Shown: positions 1 through 9,247, counted from the first letter of the stretch. The stretch is DNA of 64,000 nucleotides from Flavobacterium supellecticarium (GCF_004801375.1 NZ_SSNZ01000010.1:62001-126000), one strand, 5' to 3'. Notes: generated by a model not told the origin, from the sequence alone. Program-made: numbers and translations.

Positions 1-756
1 GGTCATCATATTGATCTGATTCCAGTTGATCAGGAAGCGTTGTGCCAATACAAAAGACCCTCCAAAATGCGTCATATCGTCGCAACCGATTAGCGTATGT
101 TTTGCGATAGAAATCGGATCGGAAGGATTGTTGAGGTTCTCGGAGAAACGACAACCCAGTACTTTGCCGCGATGGCCGTCTGCTTCGTTCGATTTGGAAG
201 CGGCTTCCTGTGAATAATGTTCTTCTGTAATACTGTCTAAAGCCTTTATTAATAAGGAATTCACAATTTCACAAGCTTCTTTACTGTCACTCTTAATGTG
301 AAACCAAAGATCGCCATTAGAATCTACAAAGGCGCCGTTTGAGGCCCGGAATACTTTCGATACATAAGGATCATTATGTTCCGGAAATTGTAACGTCATT
401 CCTTTAGGATGTGGTATGCCTTCTTCGTCACAGATTTTAGCCCAGTTTTCAAATGAAACCCCCAGAATAACAGACGTATTACGATCTTTCAGATCTTCGT
501 GAGTGTTAATTTTCGATCGGATCTCTGCCATTACTTTAGCGAACTGTGTTTTATACTCCACCAGCTTTTTACTGTCTGGTTGTTTGTTGGCTTGCCAATT
601 ACCTCTTTTTTGGAACCAAAAAGTGGTAAAAATGGCAAAGGGCGACGGGTATACCAATCCTCTTTGACAGTGTTTCCACACTTCGGTAAACCGATTTTCA
701 AAGTTAAGAGAGCTCCCGTTGTTAGACGGGATGTCAGACTTGAGTGTTTTTTCCAT
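1..756 (-). CDS. Dyp-type peroxidase family protein, 3' end cut by window
   Basis: The minus strand is open from an ATG at 756 to the window edge, giving 252 codons without a stop, so the C-terminus is missing. The translation ends with a HFGGSFVLAQRF segment like the glycine-rich strand of dye-decolourising haem peroxidases, preceded by RFSENLNNP, which lines up with the family's GFxDGTxNP motif. Those enzymes use H2O2 to oxidise dyes and phenols. Here the catalytic Asp position seems to be Glu and the leading Gly is Arg, so activity is uncertain. No signal peptide is visible, which fits a cytoplasmic enzyme. It is transcribed away from the two-component genes at 995-2712 only in the sense of lying downstream on the same strand, with about 240 bp between them. 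Family assignment rests on two motifs. Confidence 0.6.
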   Translation of the reverse strand, partial: MEKTLKSDIPSNNGSSLNFENRFTEVWKHCQRGLVYPSPFAIFTTFWFQKRGNWQANKQPDSKKLVEYKTQFAKVMAEIRSKINTHEDLKDRNTSVILGVSFENWAKICDEEGIPHPKGMTLQFPEHNDPYVSKVFRASNGAFVDSNGDLWFHIKSDSKEACEIVNSLLIKALDSITEEHYSQEAASKSNEADGHRGKVLGCRFSENLNNPSDPISIAKHTLIGCDDMTHFGGSFVLAQRFLINWNQINMMT

Positions 757-963
757 GTGAGTTGTTTGTTAGTTACTGTTTGAAAATGTTTGCTGTGATT
801 GTTTTGTTTCCTTTACAGATACAAAGAGTTACCTTCTATAACAATCTGGATGTTATGAAGTTACAATTGAAAAAAAACAGAAGATTTATAGTGGGAAATC
901 GATCTGTATCAAAAATAGTGAAAGGAAAGCAACAGCTTATACGTACAAACACCTGTTTTTAGA

Positions 964-991
964 GAGGAAAGAGGAAAGAGGAAAGAGGAAA
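964..991. repeat. Four tandem copies of GAGGAAA
   Basis: Four exact head-to-tail 7-bp units (GAGGAAA) lie directly beside the stop codon of the LytTR regulator gene. On the minus strand this is a pyrimidine-rich TTTCCTC tract immediately after translation ends. It may be a simple slippage-prone microsatellite; no function is evident. Confidence 0.9.
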
Positions 992-994
992 GAA

Positions 995-1696
995 TTACGA
1001 TAGTGGACGTAAACGCTCATTAAGTTCGCGACGGAAGGTAATTCCTAATGGGATTTTTTCTTCGTTGATCACTATATGTTCTTTTTCGTGAGCGTCGATT
1101 TTATGAATGGCAATGATATACGATTTGTGTACCCGCATAAACTTGTCCGACGGCAATTCCTGTACCAATTGATTCGTAGTCATTGCGGTTACAAAGGTTT
1201 TGGCCTTAGTAAAAATCTTAACGTAATTCCCGTAACTCTGAACATATAGAATATCATCCAGTCGGATATCGATGTTTTTACCGTTTACCTTTACGTTGAG
1301 AGAAACCGGAATAGCCGTTTCTTTTTCGATAAATTGTACCGAAAGATAGCGCTCGATCGACTTTAGAAAACGTGGAAAATAGATTGGTTTTAACAAATAG
1401 TCGATCACACCGTATTCGTAGCTTTCGAGTGCAAATTCCGAATAGGCGGTTGTTAATATGGTTTTTGGTGGGTTTTTTAGCGTTTGCAACAATTCCAATC
1501 CGGTGATTTCCGGCATGTCAATATCCAGAAACATCAGATCCACCACGTTTTCCCGTAAATACTGCAAAGCCTCAATACCGTTATAGCATTGCGCAGCGAG
1601 TTCCAACTGCGGATTTTGGCGGATATAATTTGTTAGTACATAATGCGCGGCCGGTTCATCATCGACAATAATGCATTTTTTTGGAGTGATCATCAT
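995..1696 (-). CDS. LytTR-family response regulator
   Basis: A 233-residue DNA-binding response regulator. The receiver domain (about residues 7-125) shows the acidic pair D12/D13, phospho-acceptor D58 in FLDIDMPE, T82/T83 and K103 in LLKPI. The C-terminal half (about 130-232) is a LytTR domain with YVQSYGNYVKIF and FMRVHKSYIIAI signatures, which binds DNA through beta strands. The start overlaps the stop of the sensor kinase gene by 4 bp, so the two are translationally coupled and form a two-component pair. The nearest plausible target is the divergent efflux operon starting at 2874, which is an inference from position. Confidence 0.93.
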   Translation of the reverse strand: MMITPKKCIIVDDEPAAHYVLTNYIRQNPQLELAAQCYNGIEALQYLRENVVDLMFLDIDMPEITGLELLQTLKNPPKTILTTAYSEFALESYEYGVIDYLLKPIYFPRFLKSIERYLSVQFIEKETAIPVSLNVKVNGKNIDIRLDDILYVQSYGNYVKIFTKAKTFVTAMTTNQLVQELPSDKFMRVHKSYIIAIHKIDAHEKEHIVINEEKIPLGITFRRELNERLRPLS

Positions 1697-2712
1697 AATA
1701 AATCCATTTCGAGTAACACACGGTATTGTTTGGCTTCCTGCTGTATTTCCAGGTTGTGTTTTTTGGGATAAAGAATGCGCAGTCGTTCCGTTGCATTGCG
1801 CAATCCGATTTTGGTGGAAACGATTTTCCGTTTTTTATCCGGAATCGAATTTAAGGTTTCCAGACGTAATTTACCATTATTTACCGAAAGATTGATCTTT
1901 ACAAAGCAATTTTCGATCGCACAGGTACCGTGTTTAAAGGTGTTTTCCACAAAAGGAATCAACAACATCGGTGCGATCATATAGTTGGAATCGGCATCGG
2001 TTTTATAGTCAAACTCAATTTCACAGCGATACCCTACGCGTTCTTTTTCCAGTTCGATATAGCTGGAGATAAAGTCGATCTCATCTTCGAGCGAAACATA
2101 TTCTTTTTGTGAATTTTCCACCTGATACCGGAGCAATTGGGAAACCCGCATGATCATATCGGAAGTCCGTTCCGGATATTGCAGACTAATACCGTAGAGC
2201 GTATTAAACGTATTAAACAGAAAATGCGGATTTAATTGTCCTTTTAGCGCATTTAACTGGATTTGATTGTAGAGTAATTCTTTGTTGGTTTTTTTCTTCT
2301 GATCGCGGTAATGTTCGATTAGCTGGATACTTCCCAAGATGCAAATTAAGGTACCGACCAAGGTTCCCAATTGGAAGTGATAGGTCTTTTGCATGGAGGT
2401 TTTATATAGGAAGCAATTCTTATAAATGACTTCAATTGCTACTTCATGTAATATTACTGAAAATACTAATATTAATATAATTGAAAATAGAATATAGGTT
2501 AGTGGTTGGTGTTTTTTAAGTAGAATAGGCAGTAGAAAAAAGCGGTTGATCTGGGCATGACCGTATAGGAGTAAAAAATATACGATACCCATCCAAAAGC
2601 CTTTCCAGCTTAAAATTAAAATCCAGTCGTTTAATGTGAAAAGAACAAACGAAAAGACAAGAATTGCGAATTCCTGAAGCCATTTGTTCTCTAAGATCTT
2701 CCTCATATTCAT
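1693..2712 (-). CDS. LytS/YehU-type sensor histidine kinase
   Basis: A 339-residue membrane kinase. Four hydrophobic segments lie at about 12-34, 37-65, 70-98 and 113-132 with no large periplasmic domain. The His_kinase domain follows, with phospho-acceptor H163 in LNPHFLFNTFNTLYG and a PFVENTFKHG N-box around residues 250-260. It should phosphorylate the LytTR regulator encoded just downstream with a 4-bp overlap. The lack of a recognisable sensor domain suggests sensing within or near the membrane. It is divergent from the tolC-RND-MFP operon, separated by about 160 bp that hold a 23-bp palindrome. Confidence 0.93.
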   Translation of the reverse strand: MNMRKILENKWLQEFAILVFSFVLFTLNDWILILSWKGFWMGIVYFLLLYGHAQINRFFLLPILLKKHQPLTYILFSIILILVFSVILHEVAIEVIYKNCFLYKTSMQKTYHFQLGTLVGTLICILGSIQLIEHYRDQKKKTNKELLYNQIQLNALKGQLNPHFLFNTFNTLYGISLQYPERTSDMIMRVSQLLRYQVENSQKEYVSLEDEIDFISSYIELEKERVGYRCEIEFDYKTDADSNYMIAPMLLIPFVENTFKHGTCAIENCFVKINLSVNNGKLRLETLNSIPDKKRKIVSTKIGLRNATERLRILYPKKHNLEIQQEAKQYRVLLEMDLL

Positions 2713-2766
2713 TTCAGATTATAGCATACAAAATACGTATAAAAAAACGAATAAACCGGGAAGTTA

Positions 2767-2789
2767 AATGATCAATTGAATTGGTCATT
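2767..2789. promoter_or_regulatory. 23-bp imperfect palindrome, candidate operator
   Basis: The arms AATGATCAATT and AATTGGTCATT flank a central G and are inverted repeats with one mismatch. The element lies in the divergent intergenic region between the histidine kinase start (2712) and the TolC start (2874). The size and symmetry suit a dimeric repressor or activator site. LytTR regulators usually prefer direct repeats, so another regulator is possible. Confidence 0.45.
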
Positions 2790-2873
2790 TTTTATAGCGA
2801 ATTAATCATTTTTCATAGGCGCTGCTGCGGATTGTGTTGTAGTTTCGCGTTGTTAAAAAACCTTACCACAATA

Positions 2874-4259
2874 ATGATAGTACGAAAATTGCCATTGCTG
2901 TCGCTTTTAATGTGTTTTTCAGGAGCTTTTTCCCAATCGCTCACCCTGAAAGATGCTATTGATCAAGGGATGGCTAACTACGGCACACTTAAAGCCAAAG
3001 AGAAGTATGCTTTGGCGGGACAGGAAACCGTCAAGCAAAACAAAAGGGATTATTTGCCCAATCTGACGTTGGCCGCGCAACAGGACTACGGAACCGTAAA
3101 CGGACAAAATGGTCCGCTCTATGGTTTTGGAGGTCTGGGAGTTGCTTCGTCGGGATTACCCTTGCCGGAACAAAACTGGAACGCTGCTTTCGGCGCCTTG
3201 TATCTGGTGAATATGAACTGGGATTTTTATAGTTTCGGTCGTATCCGACAAAAGATCGCTTTGTCTAAAGCCGATGCCGATCGTTTGCAAAAAGATTCCG
3301 AGCAGGAACAATTCCAACATAAAATTCGCATTTCTGCGGCCTATCTAAACCTGTTGGCAAGTCAGCGGCTGGAGATTTCCCAAAAGAAAAATCTGGAACG
3401 GGCAGAGGTGTTTTTAAAACTGGCTGCTGCACGGGTTAAAAACGGATTGCTGCCGGGCGTCGATTCGACTTTGGCTTCTGCGGAAGTATCGCGCGCGCGT
3501 ATCGCGCTGAACCAGGTGAAAGATCAGGTAAAGGAACAGAATAACAAACTGATCACTTTAATGGGAATAGATATTTCTGATATTAAAGTAGATACTACTT
3601 TGGTAATCAAATCTCCAAATGTGATTGGTAAAAGTGAAGCTTCAGGTATTGAATCCAATCCGGTATTACAATTTTATAAGAGTCGGATGGAATATGGTGC
3701 GCAACAATTACGCTTATTTCGGAAAGAATATTACCCGACATTTAGTTTGTTTGGGGTCTACCAGACCCGTGCTTCGGGATTTAATTCAGACTATGCAGTT
3801 GATCAATCTTCGTTTACCCATAACTATTGGGATGGCGTAGATCCGACCCGTCAGAATTACCTTTTTGGAGTGGGTGTAAGTTGGAACCTGACGACTCTGG
3901 CGCGTACCGCTAAAAAAGTCAGCGCGCAGAAATTTACTTCCGAAGCCCTGGAAGACGAATATAAGGTGATGGAACAGCAGTTTAAAGCACAGTCGGATGC
4001 AGCCGATGTTAAAATACAATTGGCCTATGAAAGCGATAAAGAGGCTCCTAAACAAGTAAAAGCAGCTGCTCAGGCGTATTTGCAAAAAATGACACTCTAT
4101 AAAAACGGACTGACGAATCTGGTGGATGTTACCCAAACCCTATATGCGCTAAACCGAGCGGAAACCGACCGTGATATTGTTCATGTAAACTTATGGCAAT
4201 CGTTGTTGTTAAAAGCAGCCGCAACCGGCGATTTCAACTTATTTATTAATGAATTATAA
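2874..4259 (+). CDS. TolC-family outer membrane efflux protein
   Basis: A 461-residue outer membrane channel. I place the start at the ATG at 2874 because it gives a normal signal peptide (MIVRKLPLLSLLMCFSGAFSQ); an upstream in-frame start would add 31 unlikely residues rich in Cys. The mature protein has the two OEP repeats typical of TolC: long amphipathic helices rich in Gln, Ala and Lys (about 140-240 and 370-455) alternating with beta-barrel segments. It is the first gene of an efflux operon and is followed after 10 bp by the RND pump. Putting the channel gene first is unusual; most such operons begin with the membrane fusion protein. Confidence 0.92.
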   Translation: MIVRKLPLLSLLMCFSGAFSQSLTLKDAIDQGMANYGTLKAKEKYALAGQETVKQNKRDYLPNLTLAAQQDYGTVNGQNGPLYGFGGLGVASSGLPLPEQNWNAAFGALYLVNMNWDFYSFGRIRQKIALSKADADRLQKDSEQEQFQHKIRISAAYLNLLASQRLEISQKKNLERAEVFLKLAAARVKNGLLPGVDSTLASAEVSRARIALNQVKDQVKEQNNKLITLMGIDISDIKVDTTLVIKSPNVIGKSEASGIESNPVLQFYKSRMEYGAQQLRLFRKEYYPTFSLFGVYQTRASGFNSDYAVDQSSFTHNYWDGVDPTRQNYLFGVGVSWNLTTLARTAKKVSAQKFTSEALEDEYKVMEQQFKAQSDAADVKIQLAYESDKEAPKQVKAAAQAYLQKMTLYKNGLTNLVDVTQTLYALNRAETDRDIVHVNLWQSLLLKAAATGDFNLFINEL

Positions 4260-4269
4260 CCCGTAAAAG

Positions 4270-7200
4270 ATGAATTTAATACGTTTTGCACTTCGTAAAC
4301 CGATTTCGATTATCGTTTTGGTAATGGGATTGATCATCTTTGGAATCGGTGCTGTAAAAAGCATCAAGGTGGATATTCTTCCAAAAATGAACCTGCCGGT
4401 GATTTATCTGGCGCACCCGTTCGGAGGATATACGCCCAACCAGATGGAATCCTATTTTGCCAAAAACTATGTCAACATCATGTTGTTTGCGAATGGCGTT
4501 AAATCAATAGAAACAAAGAATATACAAGGGCTTACCTTAATGAAAGTTTCGTATTATGAAGATACGAATATGGCACAGGCTGCGGCCGAATTAAGTGCGC
4601 TTTCCAACCGGATTCAGGCAGCTTTCCCTCCAGGATCGCAACCGCCGTTTATCATTCGTTTTGATGCCTCTTCCTTACCGGTAGGGCAATTGGTACTCAG
4701 TAGTGCGACCCGTTCAAATAACGAGTTACAGGATTTGGCCAACGTTTATGTGCGGGCTTCGTTTACGTCGATTCCCGGATTATTGTCGCCGCCGCCGTTT
4801 GGAGGTAGCCCGAGAACCGTAGAAATTAACGTGGATCCGGATTTATTGCGTTCACATAACCTGACACCCGATCAGATTGTAGAAGCGATCCGACTTAATA
4901 ACCAGACGGCACCATCCGGAAACGTTCGCGTAGGAGATAAAAACTATATCACGCCGACGAATAATACGATCAAAGAGATTAAAGATTTTGAAAAGATTCC
5001 ATTGTTTAAAGGTGGTGTACAAAACCTGTATCTGGGCGATGTAGCGACTGTAAAAGATGGAGCCGATATTACGGCCGGCTATGCTTTGGTAAATGGAAAA
5101 CGTTCGGTATATGTGAGTATTGCCAAGGCCGGAGATGCTTCGACCTGGGATGTGGTACAAAAGTTAAAAGCGGAGTTGCCCAAAATCCAGAGTACGCTAC
5201 CGGAAGATGTAAAGTTATCGTACGAATTTGACCAGTCGGTTTATGTGATCAACTCTGTTAAAAGTTTGATTACCGAAGGAATCATCGGGGCGATATTAAC
5301 CGGTTTGATGGTATTATTGTTCCTGGGCGACCGTCGGGCGGCGTTAATTGTAATCCTTACGATTCCGATTTCGATTATATCCGGGGTTTTATTTCTGAAA
5401 TTATTCGGACAAACGATCAACCTGATGTCGTTGAGCGGATTGGCATTGGCGATCGGTATTTTGGTTGATGAGAGTACGGTTACGATCGAAAACATCCACC
5501 AGCATCTCGACATGGGCAAACCCAAGGCACTCGCGATATGGGACGCCTGTAAGGAAATCGCCTTACCGAAATTATTAATTTTATTATGTATTCTGGCAGT
5601 ATTTGCGCCGGCCTTTACGATGAAAGGAATCCCGGGATCGTTATTCCTTCCATTGGCGTTATCGATAGGATTCTCGATGATTATATCATTCCTGTTATCG
5701 CAGACATTTGTGCCGATCATGGCCAACTGGTTGATGAAAGACCATGCTAAAGTGCCACATTCAGCGGAGATTAGTGATGATGAAGCGGTTTTTCTGGCTT
5801 CGGGCTTAACGCCGGAATCGGAAAAAGACACGATGGATCAGAAAAAGATACTGGTGGAACGAAAAGATTTTAACGGCGATGGAAAAATCAGTCCGTTTGA
5901 ACGTTTCCGCAACCGCTTTATGAAGTTGATCAACCGTTTGTTTGTATATAAAAAACCGATCACGATCCTATATCTGGTTGGGGTAACCGCATTGGCTGTT
6001 TTATTGCTAAATGTAATCGGGCAGGATGTGTTCCCGAAAGTAAACTCCAGTCAGTTCCAGATGCGATTAAAAGCACCGGATGGAACGCGTTTGGAACGAA
6101 CGGAAGAAAAAGCCAAAGTAGCTTTAGCCGAACTGGAAAAACTGGTTGGAAAAGAACACCTTTCAATTTCGTCGGTTTATGTAGGACAACACCCGTCGTT
6201 GTTTTCAGTATCGCCGATCTATCTTTTTATGGCAGGTCCGCACGAAGCGGTGTTTCAGGTGGCTTTAAAGGAATACCATCGCGATATGGATGATTTTAAA
6301 GACGAATTCCGTCAGCGATTGAAAAAAGTATTACCGGATGTTAGCGTTTCGTTCGAACCGATCGAATTGACCGATAAAGTATTGAGTCAGGGATCGCCAA
6401 CACCAATCGAAGTGCGTATTGCCGGTAAAAACAAAAAGAAAAATGAGGAATACGCGAATAAGCTGATGGCCGAATTGCGTCAGAAACCATATTTTAGAGA
6501 TATTCAACTGGCACAACCCATCAAATATCCGGCATTGGATATCAATATCGACCGGGTTCGCGCGGCACAATTGGGTGTGGATATGGGCGAGATTTCCCGA
6601 TCGCTGATTGCTTCGACTTCCTCGTCCCGTTATACGGAAAAGAATACCTGGATCGATGAAAAGGCCGGATTGTCGTATAACGTACAGGTTCAGGTTCCTT
6701 TAGACAAAATGACCGATATCAAGCAAATAGGAGAGATTCCGTTGCTGAAAAATACAGCCCGTCCGGTATTGAGCGATGTGGCTACAATTACGCCGTCGTT
6801 TACCTATGGTGAAAACGATAACTTAGGTGCGATGCCGTATATTTCGATCACTGCAAATATTGATCATAAAGATTTGGGATCGGCTTCGAAAGATGTACAG
6901 CAAGCGATCACTTCGTTGGGTGAATTGCCAAGAGGTTTGTTTATCGAACAGATCGGTTTGGGGAAAGTGTTAAGTGAAACGATGAGCAGTCTGGAATCAG
7001 GCTTATTGGTAGCGGTAATCGTAATCTTCCTGATGTTATCGGCTAATTTCCAGTCGTTCCGTATTTCACTGGTTATTTTAACAGCTGTTCCGGCAGTAGT
7101 TTTGGGATCGTTGTTGTTATTATTGGCAACCGGATCGACCTTAAACCTACAATCGTATATGGGAATCATCATGTCGGTAGGGGTTTCGATCGCCAATGCC

Positions 7201-7554
7201 GTGTTATTGATCACCAATGCGGAACAACTGCGGAAACACAATAACGATGCGTTGGTTTCGGCACGGGAAGCCGCTTCGTTGCGATTACGTCCTATTATCA
7301 TGACCAGTATCGCGATGATTGCCGGAATGTTGCCAATGGCAATCGGACATGGTGAAAGTGGCGAACAGGTTTCCCCATTAGGAAGAGCAGTAATCGGAGG
7401 ACTTTTATTTTCTACTTTTACAGTATTGGTAATCCTGCCGGTTATTTTTGCCTGGGTGATGGGTAAAACCGGAACCCAATCGGTATCTCTGGATCCGGAA
7501 GATAAAGAAAGTAAACATTATATAGCGGCATTAGCACAAACAGATGAGAAATAA
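4270..7554 (+). CDS. RND efflux pump permease with EF-hand-like loop
   Basis: A 1094-residue inner membrane proton antiporter of the AcrB/HAE1 kind. It has TM1 at about 12-30, two large periplasmic loops, and the TM4 signature ending VDESTVTIENI, with D400 and E401 at the AcrB D407/D408 positions; the second Asp is Glu here. The cytoplasmic loop between the two halves contains D533-x-N-x-D-G-x-I-x-x-x-E544, a textbook EF-hand or dockerin-type Ca2+ loop. The last 11 bp overlap the membrane fusion protein gene. Substrates are likely hydrophobic compounds, but the sequence does not say which. A CusA-type metal pump is less likely, as no Met-rich substrate site is evident. Confidence 0.92.
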   Translation: MNLIRFALRKPISIIVLVMGLIIFGIGAVKSIKVDILPKMNLPVIYLAHPFGGYTPNQMESYFAKNYVNIMLFANGVKSIETKNIQGLTLMKVSYYEDTNMAQAAAELSALSNRIQAAFPPGSQPPFIIRFDASSLPVGQLVLSSATRSNNELQDLANVYVRASFTSIPGLLSPPPFGGSPRTVEINVDPDLLRSHNLTPDQIVEAIRLNNQTAPSGNVRVGDKNYITPTNNTIKEIKDFEKIPLFKGGVQNLYLGDVATVKDGADITAGYALVNGKRSVYVSIAKAGDASTWDVVQKLKAELPKIQSTLPEDVKLSYEFDQSVYVINSVKSLITEGIIGAILTGLMVLLFLGDRRAALIVILTIPISIISGVLFLKLFGQTINLMSLSGLALAIGILVDESTVTIENIHQHLDMGKPKALAIWDACKEIALPKLLILLCILAVFAPAFTMKGIPGSLFLPLALSIGFSMIISFLLSQTFVPIMANWLMKDHAKVPHSAEISDDEAVFLASGLTPESEKDTMDQKKILVERKDFNGDGKISPFERFRNRFMKLINRLFVYKKPITILYLVGVTALAVLLLNVIGQDVFPKVNSSQFQMRLKAPDGTRLERTEEKAKVALAELEKLVGKEHLSISSVYVGQHPSLFSVSPIYLFMAGPHEAVFQVALKEYHRDMDDFKDEFRQRLKKVLPDVSVSFEPIELTDKVLSQGSPTPIEVRIAGKNKKKNEEYANKLMAELRQKPYFRDIQLAQPIKYPALDINIDRVRAAQLGVDMGEISRSLIASTSSSRYTEKNTWIDEKAGLSYNVQVQVPLDKMTDIKQIGEIPLLKNTARPVLSDVATITPSFTYGENDNLGAMPYISITANIDHKDLGSASKDVQQAITSLGELPRGLFIEQIGLGKVLSETMSSLESGLLVAVIVIFLMLSANFQSFRISLVILTAVPAVVLGSLLLLLATGSTLNLQSYMGIIMSVGVSIANAVLLITNAEQLRKHNNDALVSAREAASLRLRPIIMTSIAMIAGMLPMAIGHGESGEQVSPLGRAVIGGLLFSTFTVLVILPVIFAWVMGKTGTQSVSLDPEDKESKHYIAALAQTDEK

Positions 7555-8638
7555 AGTAATACAAGCAATTGCATTTTTAGGATCGGCAGCCTTAGTGGTA
7601 GGCTGCCAGACCAAAGCAAAGGAAAGTGAGAACCCGGTAACGGAAGCTGCGGCACCGGTATTGGAGACTTTTGTACCGAAAAAAGAAATATTGTCAACCG
7701 AATTACGTATGCCGGCCGAAATCAGCGGTTTCCAACAGGTTGATGTTTATGCGAAAGTGAGCAGCTACGTAAAAGAATTAAAAGCCGATATCGGTACGGA
7801 GGTTAAAAAAGGCCAGTTGTTAATGGTACTGGAAGCGCCGGAATTGAGCGCACAATTAGCCGCGGCCCAATCCCGTTTAAAATCACAGGAAGCGGTGTAT
7901 ACGGCGAGTAAAAGTACGTACAACCGTCTTTTTGAAACCAGTAAAGTAGAGGGAACCGTTTCCCGTAACGATCTGGAAGTAGCGGAAGCACGTAAAAATT
8001 CCGATTTTGCACAATATCAGGCAGCAAAAGCATCGTATAGTGAAATTCAGACCTTATTGGGTTATTTGCAAATCCGCGCTCCGTTTGACGGTGTTGTGGC
8101 CACGCGTAACGTCAACCACGGCGCTTATGTAGGACCGGCCGGGAAAGGTTCGGAGCAACCGTTGATGACCATTCAGCAACAAAACAAACTACGTCTTTCG
8201 GTATATGTGCCGGAGCAATATTCGGGTTATCTGAAAACCGGAGAAGCTTTGAAATTTACGGTAAAATCGTTACCGGGACAGGATTTTTCGGCTACCATTG
8301 CCCGTATGTCGGGCGCCTTGGATAGCCGACTTCGTTCGGAGCGCGTGGAAATGGATGTGATCAACAAAGGAAATAAATTGTTACCGGGTATGGTTGCCGA
8401 AGTACAATTACCGTTAACCGCAAAAGACAGTACGTATGTCGTACCGAAATCGGCTGTGGTTACTTCGAGTGAAGGAACGTTTGTCGTATCGGTAAAAGAC
8501 CATAAAACTAGTCGACTACCGGTTCAGAAAGGGCGTATTTTAGAAGATAAAATCGAAGTATTCGGAGCGATTACACCGGATATGCTTTTGATCAAACAAG
8601 CTACTGAAGAAATTCCGGATGGAACACCGGTAAAATAA
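7544..8638 (+). CDS. RND efflux membrane fusion lipoprotein
   Basis: A 364-residue periplasmic adaptor that links the inner membrane pump to the TolC channel. The N-terminus is a lipoprotein signal with lipobox VVGC at about residues 18-21. A biotinyl-lipoyl-like domain follows (VYAKVSSYVKELKADIGTEVKKG at its start), then a helical hairpin (about 95-155), the returning lipoyl half (LQIRAPFDGVV) and beta-barrel and membrane-proximal domains. The gene starts inside the 3' end of the RND gene (11-bp overlap), so the two are coupled. It is the last gene of the operon, followed by a strong terminator. Confidence 0.93.
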   Translation: MRNKVIQAIAFLGSAALVVGCQTKAKESENPVTEAAAPVLETFVPKKEILSTELRMPAEISGFQQVDVYAKVSSYVKELKADIGTEVKKGQLLMVLEAPELSAQLAAAQSRLKSQEAVYTASKSTYNRLFETSKVEGTVSRNDLEVAEARKNSDFAQYQAAKASYSEIQTLLGYLQIRAPFDGVVATRNVNHGAYVGPAGKGSEQPLMTIQQQNKLRLSVYVPEQYSGYLKTGEALKFTVKSLPGQDFSATIARMSGALDSRLRSERVEMDVINKGNKLLPGMVAEVQLPLTAKDSTYVVPKSAVVTSSEGTFVVSVKDHKTSRLPVQKGRILEDKIEVFGAITPDMLLIKQATEEIPDGTPVK

Positions 8639-8666
8639 GTGATACCGAAACTGTAGGAATGCAGCT

Positions 8667-8703
8667 AAACCTGTCAGGTCTTTAAAACCTGACAGGTTTT
8701 TTT
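8667..8703 (+). terminator. Rho-independent terminator of efflux operon
   Basis: A perfect 13-bp stem (AAACCTGTCAGGT paired with ACCTGACAGGTTT) with a 7-nt loop is followed by a T-run on the plus strand. It lies about 30 bp after the membrane fusion protein stop. Confidence 0.93.
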
Positions 8704-8734
8704 ATGTTTTATGATTAAATTTGAAAAAGAAAAA

Positions 8735-9247
8735 ATGGCGGTACCAACAGATAAAACAGCTTTAATTGATGCGATACAAATCAATTATGGAAAACTCAAA
8801 AAAGAATTGAGTACAATTCCTGTTGAATTAACGGTTAGTAAAGAATTGGAAGGGCATTCCAAAGGAACCCAAATGAGTTTGCATAATCTGGTAGCTTATC
8901 TGGTAGGATGGGGCGAACTGGTTTTAAAATGGAATCAGAAAATGGATGCTGGTGAAGCCGTTGATTTCCCGGAAACCGGTTATAAATGGAACGAGTTGGG
9001 AAAGCTGGCACAGAAGTTTTATAGTGATTACGAAGAAATTGAATGGACTACATTACTTCAGCGATTGGATCAAACGGTAGATCGGATTTTAGCGCTCATC
9101 GAAAGCAAAACCAATGCAGTGCTTTATGAGCAAAGTTGGTACGAAAAATGGACACTTGGTCGGATGATACAATTCAACACAGCATCACCTTATACCAATG
9201 CCAGAGGACGAATCCGCAAATGGAAAAAAGAGCGTAAGCTGTCATAA
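8735..9247 (+). CDS. ClbS/DfsB-family four-helix bundle protein
   Basis: About 170 residues. I choose the ATG at 8735 (MAVPTDK) rather than the in-frame ATG at 8711, because family members begin MAVP and the upstream codons abut the preceding terminator. Diagnostic segments are LEGHSKGT, LVAYLVGWGELVL, KWNELGKLAQKFYSDYE, WYEKWTLGRMIQFNTASPY and a basic C-terminus. ClbS of E. coli is a cyclopropane hydrolase that gives self-protection against the genotoxin colibactin, and the resemblance here covers the whole length. No colibactin-type synthesis genes are in the window, so the natural substrate is unknown. The gene is monocistronic between two terminators. Confidence 0.9.
   Translation: MAVPTDKTALIDAIQINYGKLKKELSTIPVELTVSKELEGHSKGTQMSLHNLVAYLVGWGELVLKWNQKMDAGEAVDFPETGYKWNELGKLAQKFYSDYEEIEWTTLLQRLDQTVDRILALIESKTNAVLYEQSWYEKWTLGRMIQFNTASPYTNARGRIRKWKKERKLS

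Noticed and set aside
744..962. 72-codon plus-strand frame upstream of the Dyp-type gene
   Set aside because: It covers the promoter region of the minus-strand gene, is compositionally odd and has no start context or family match.
5241..5831. 196-codon minus-strand open frame within the RND pump gene
   Set aside because: An antisense shadow of a strongly conserved membrane protein gene; its composition mirrors the opposite strand.
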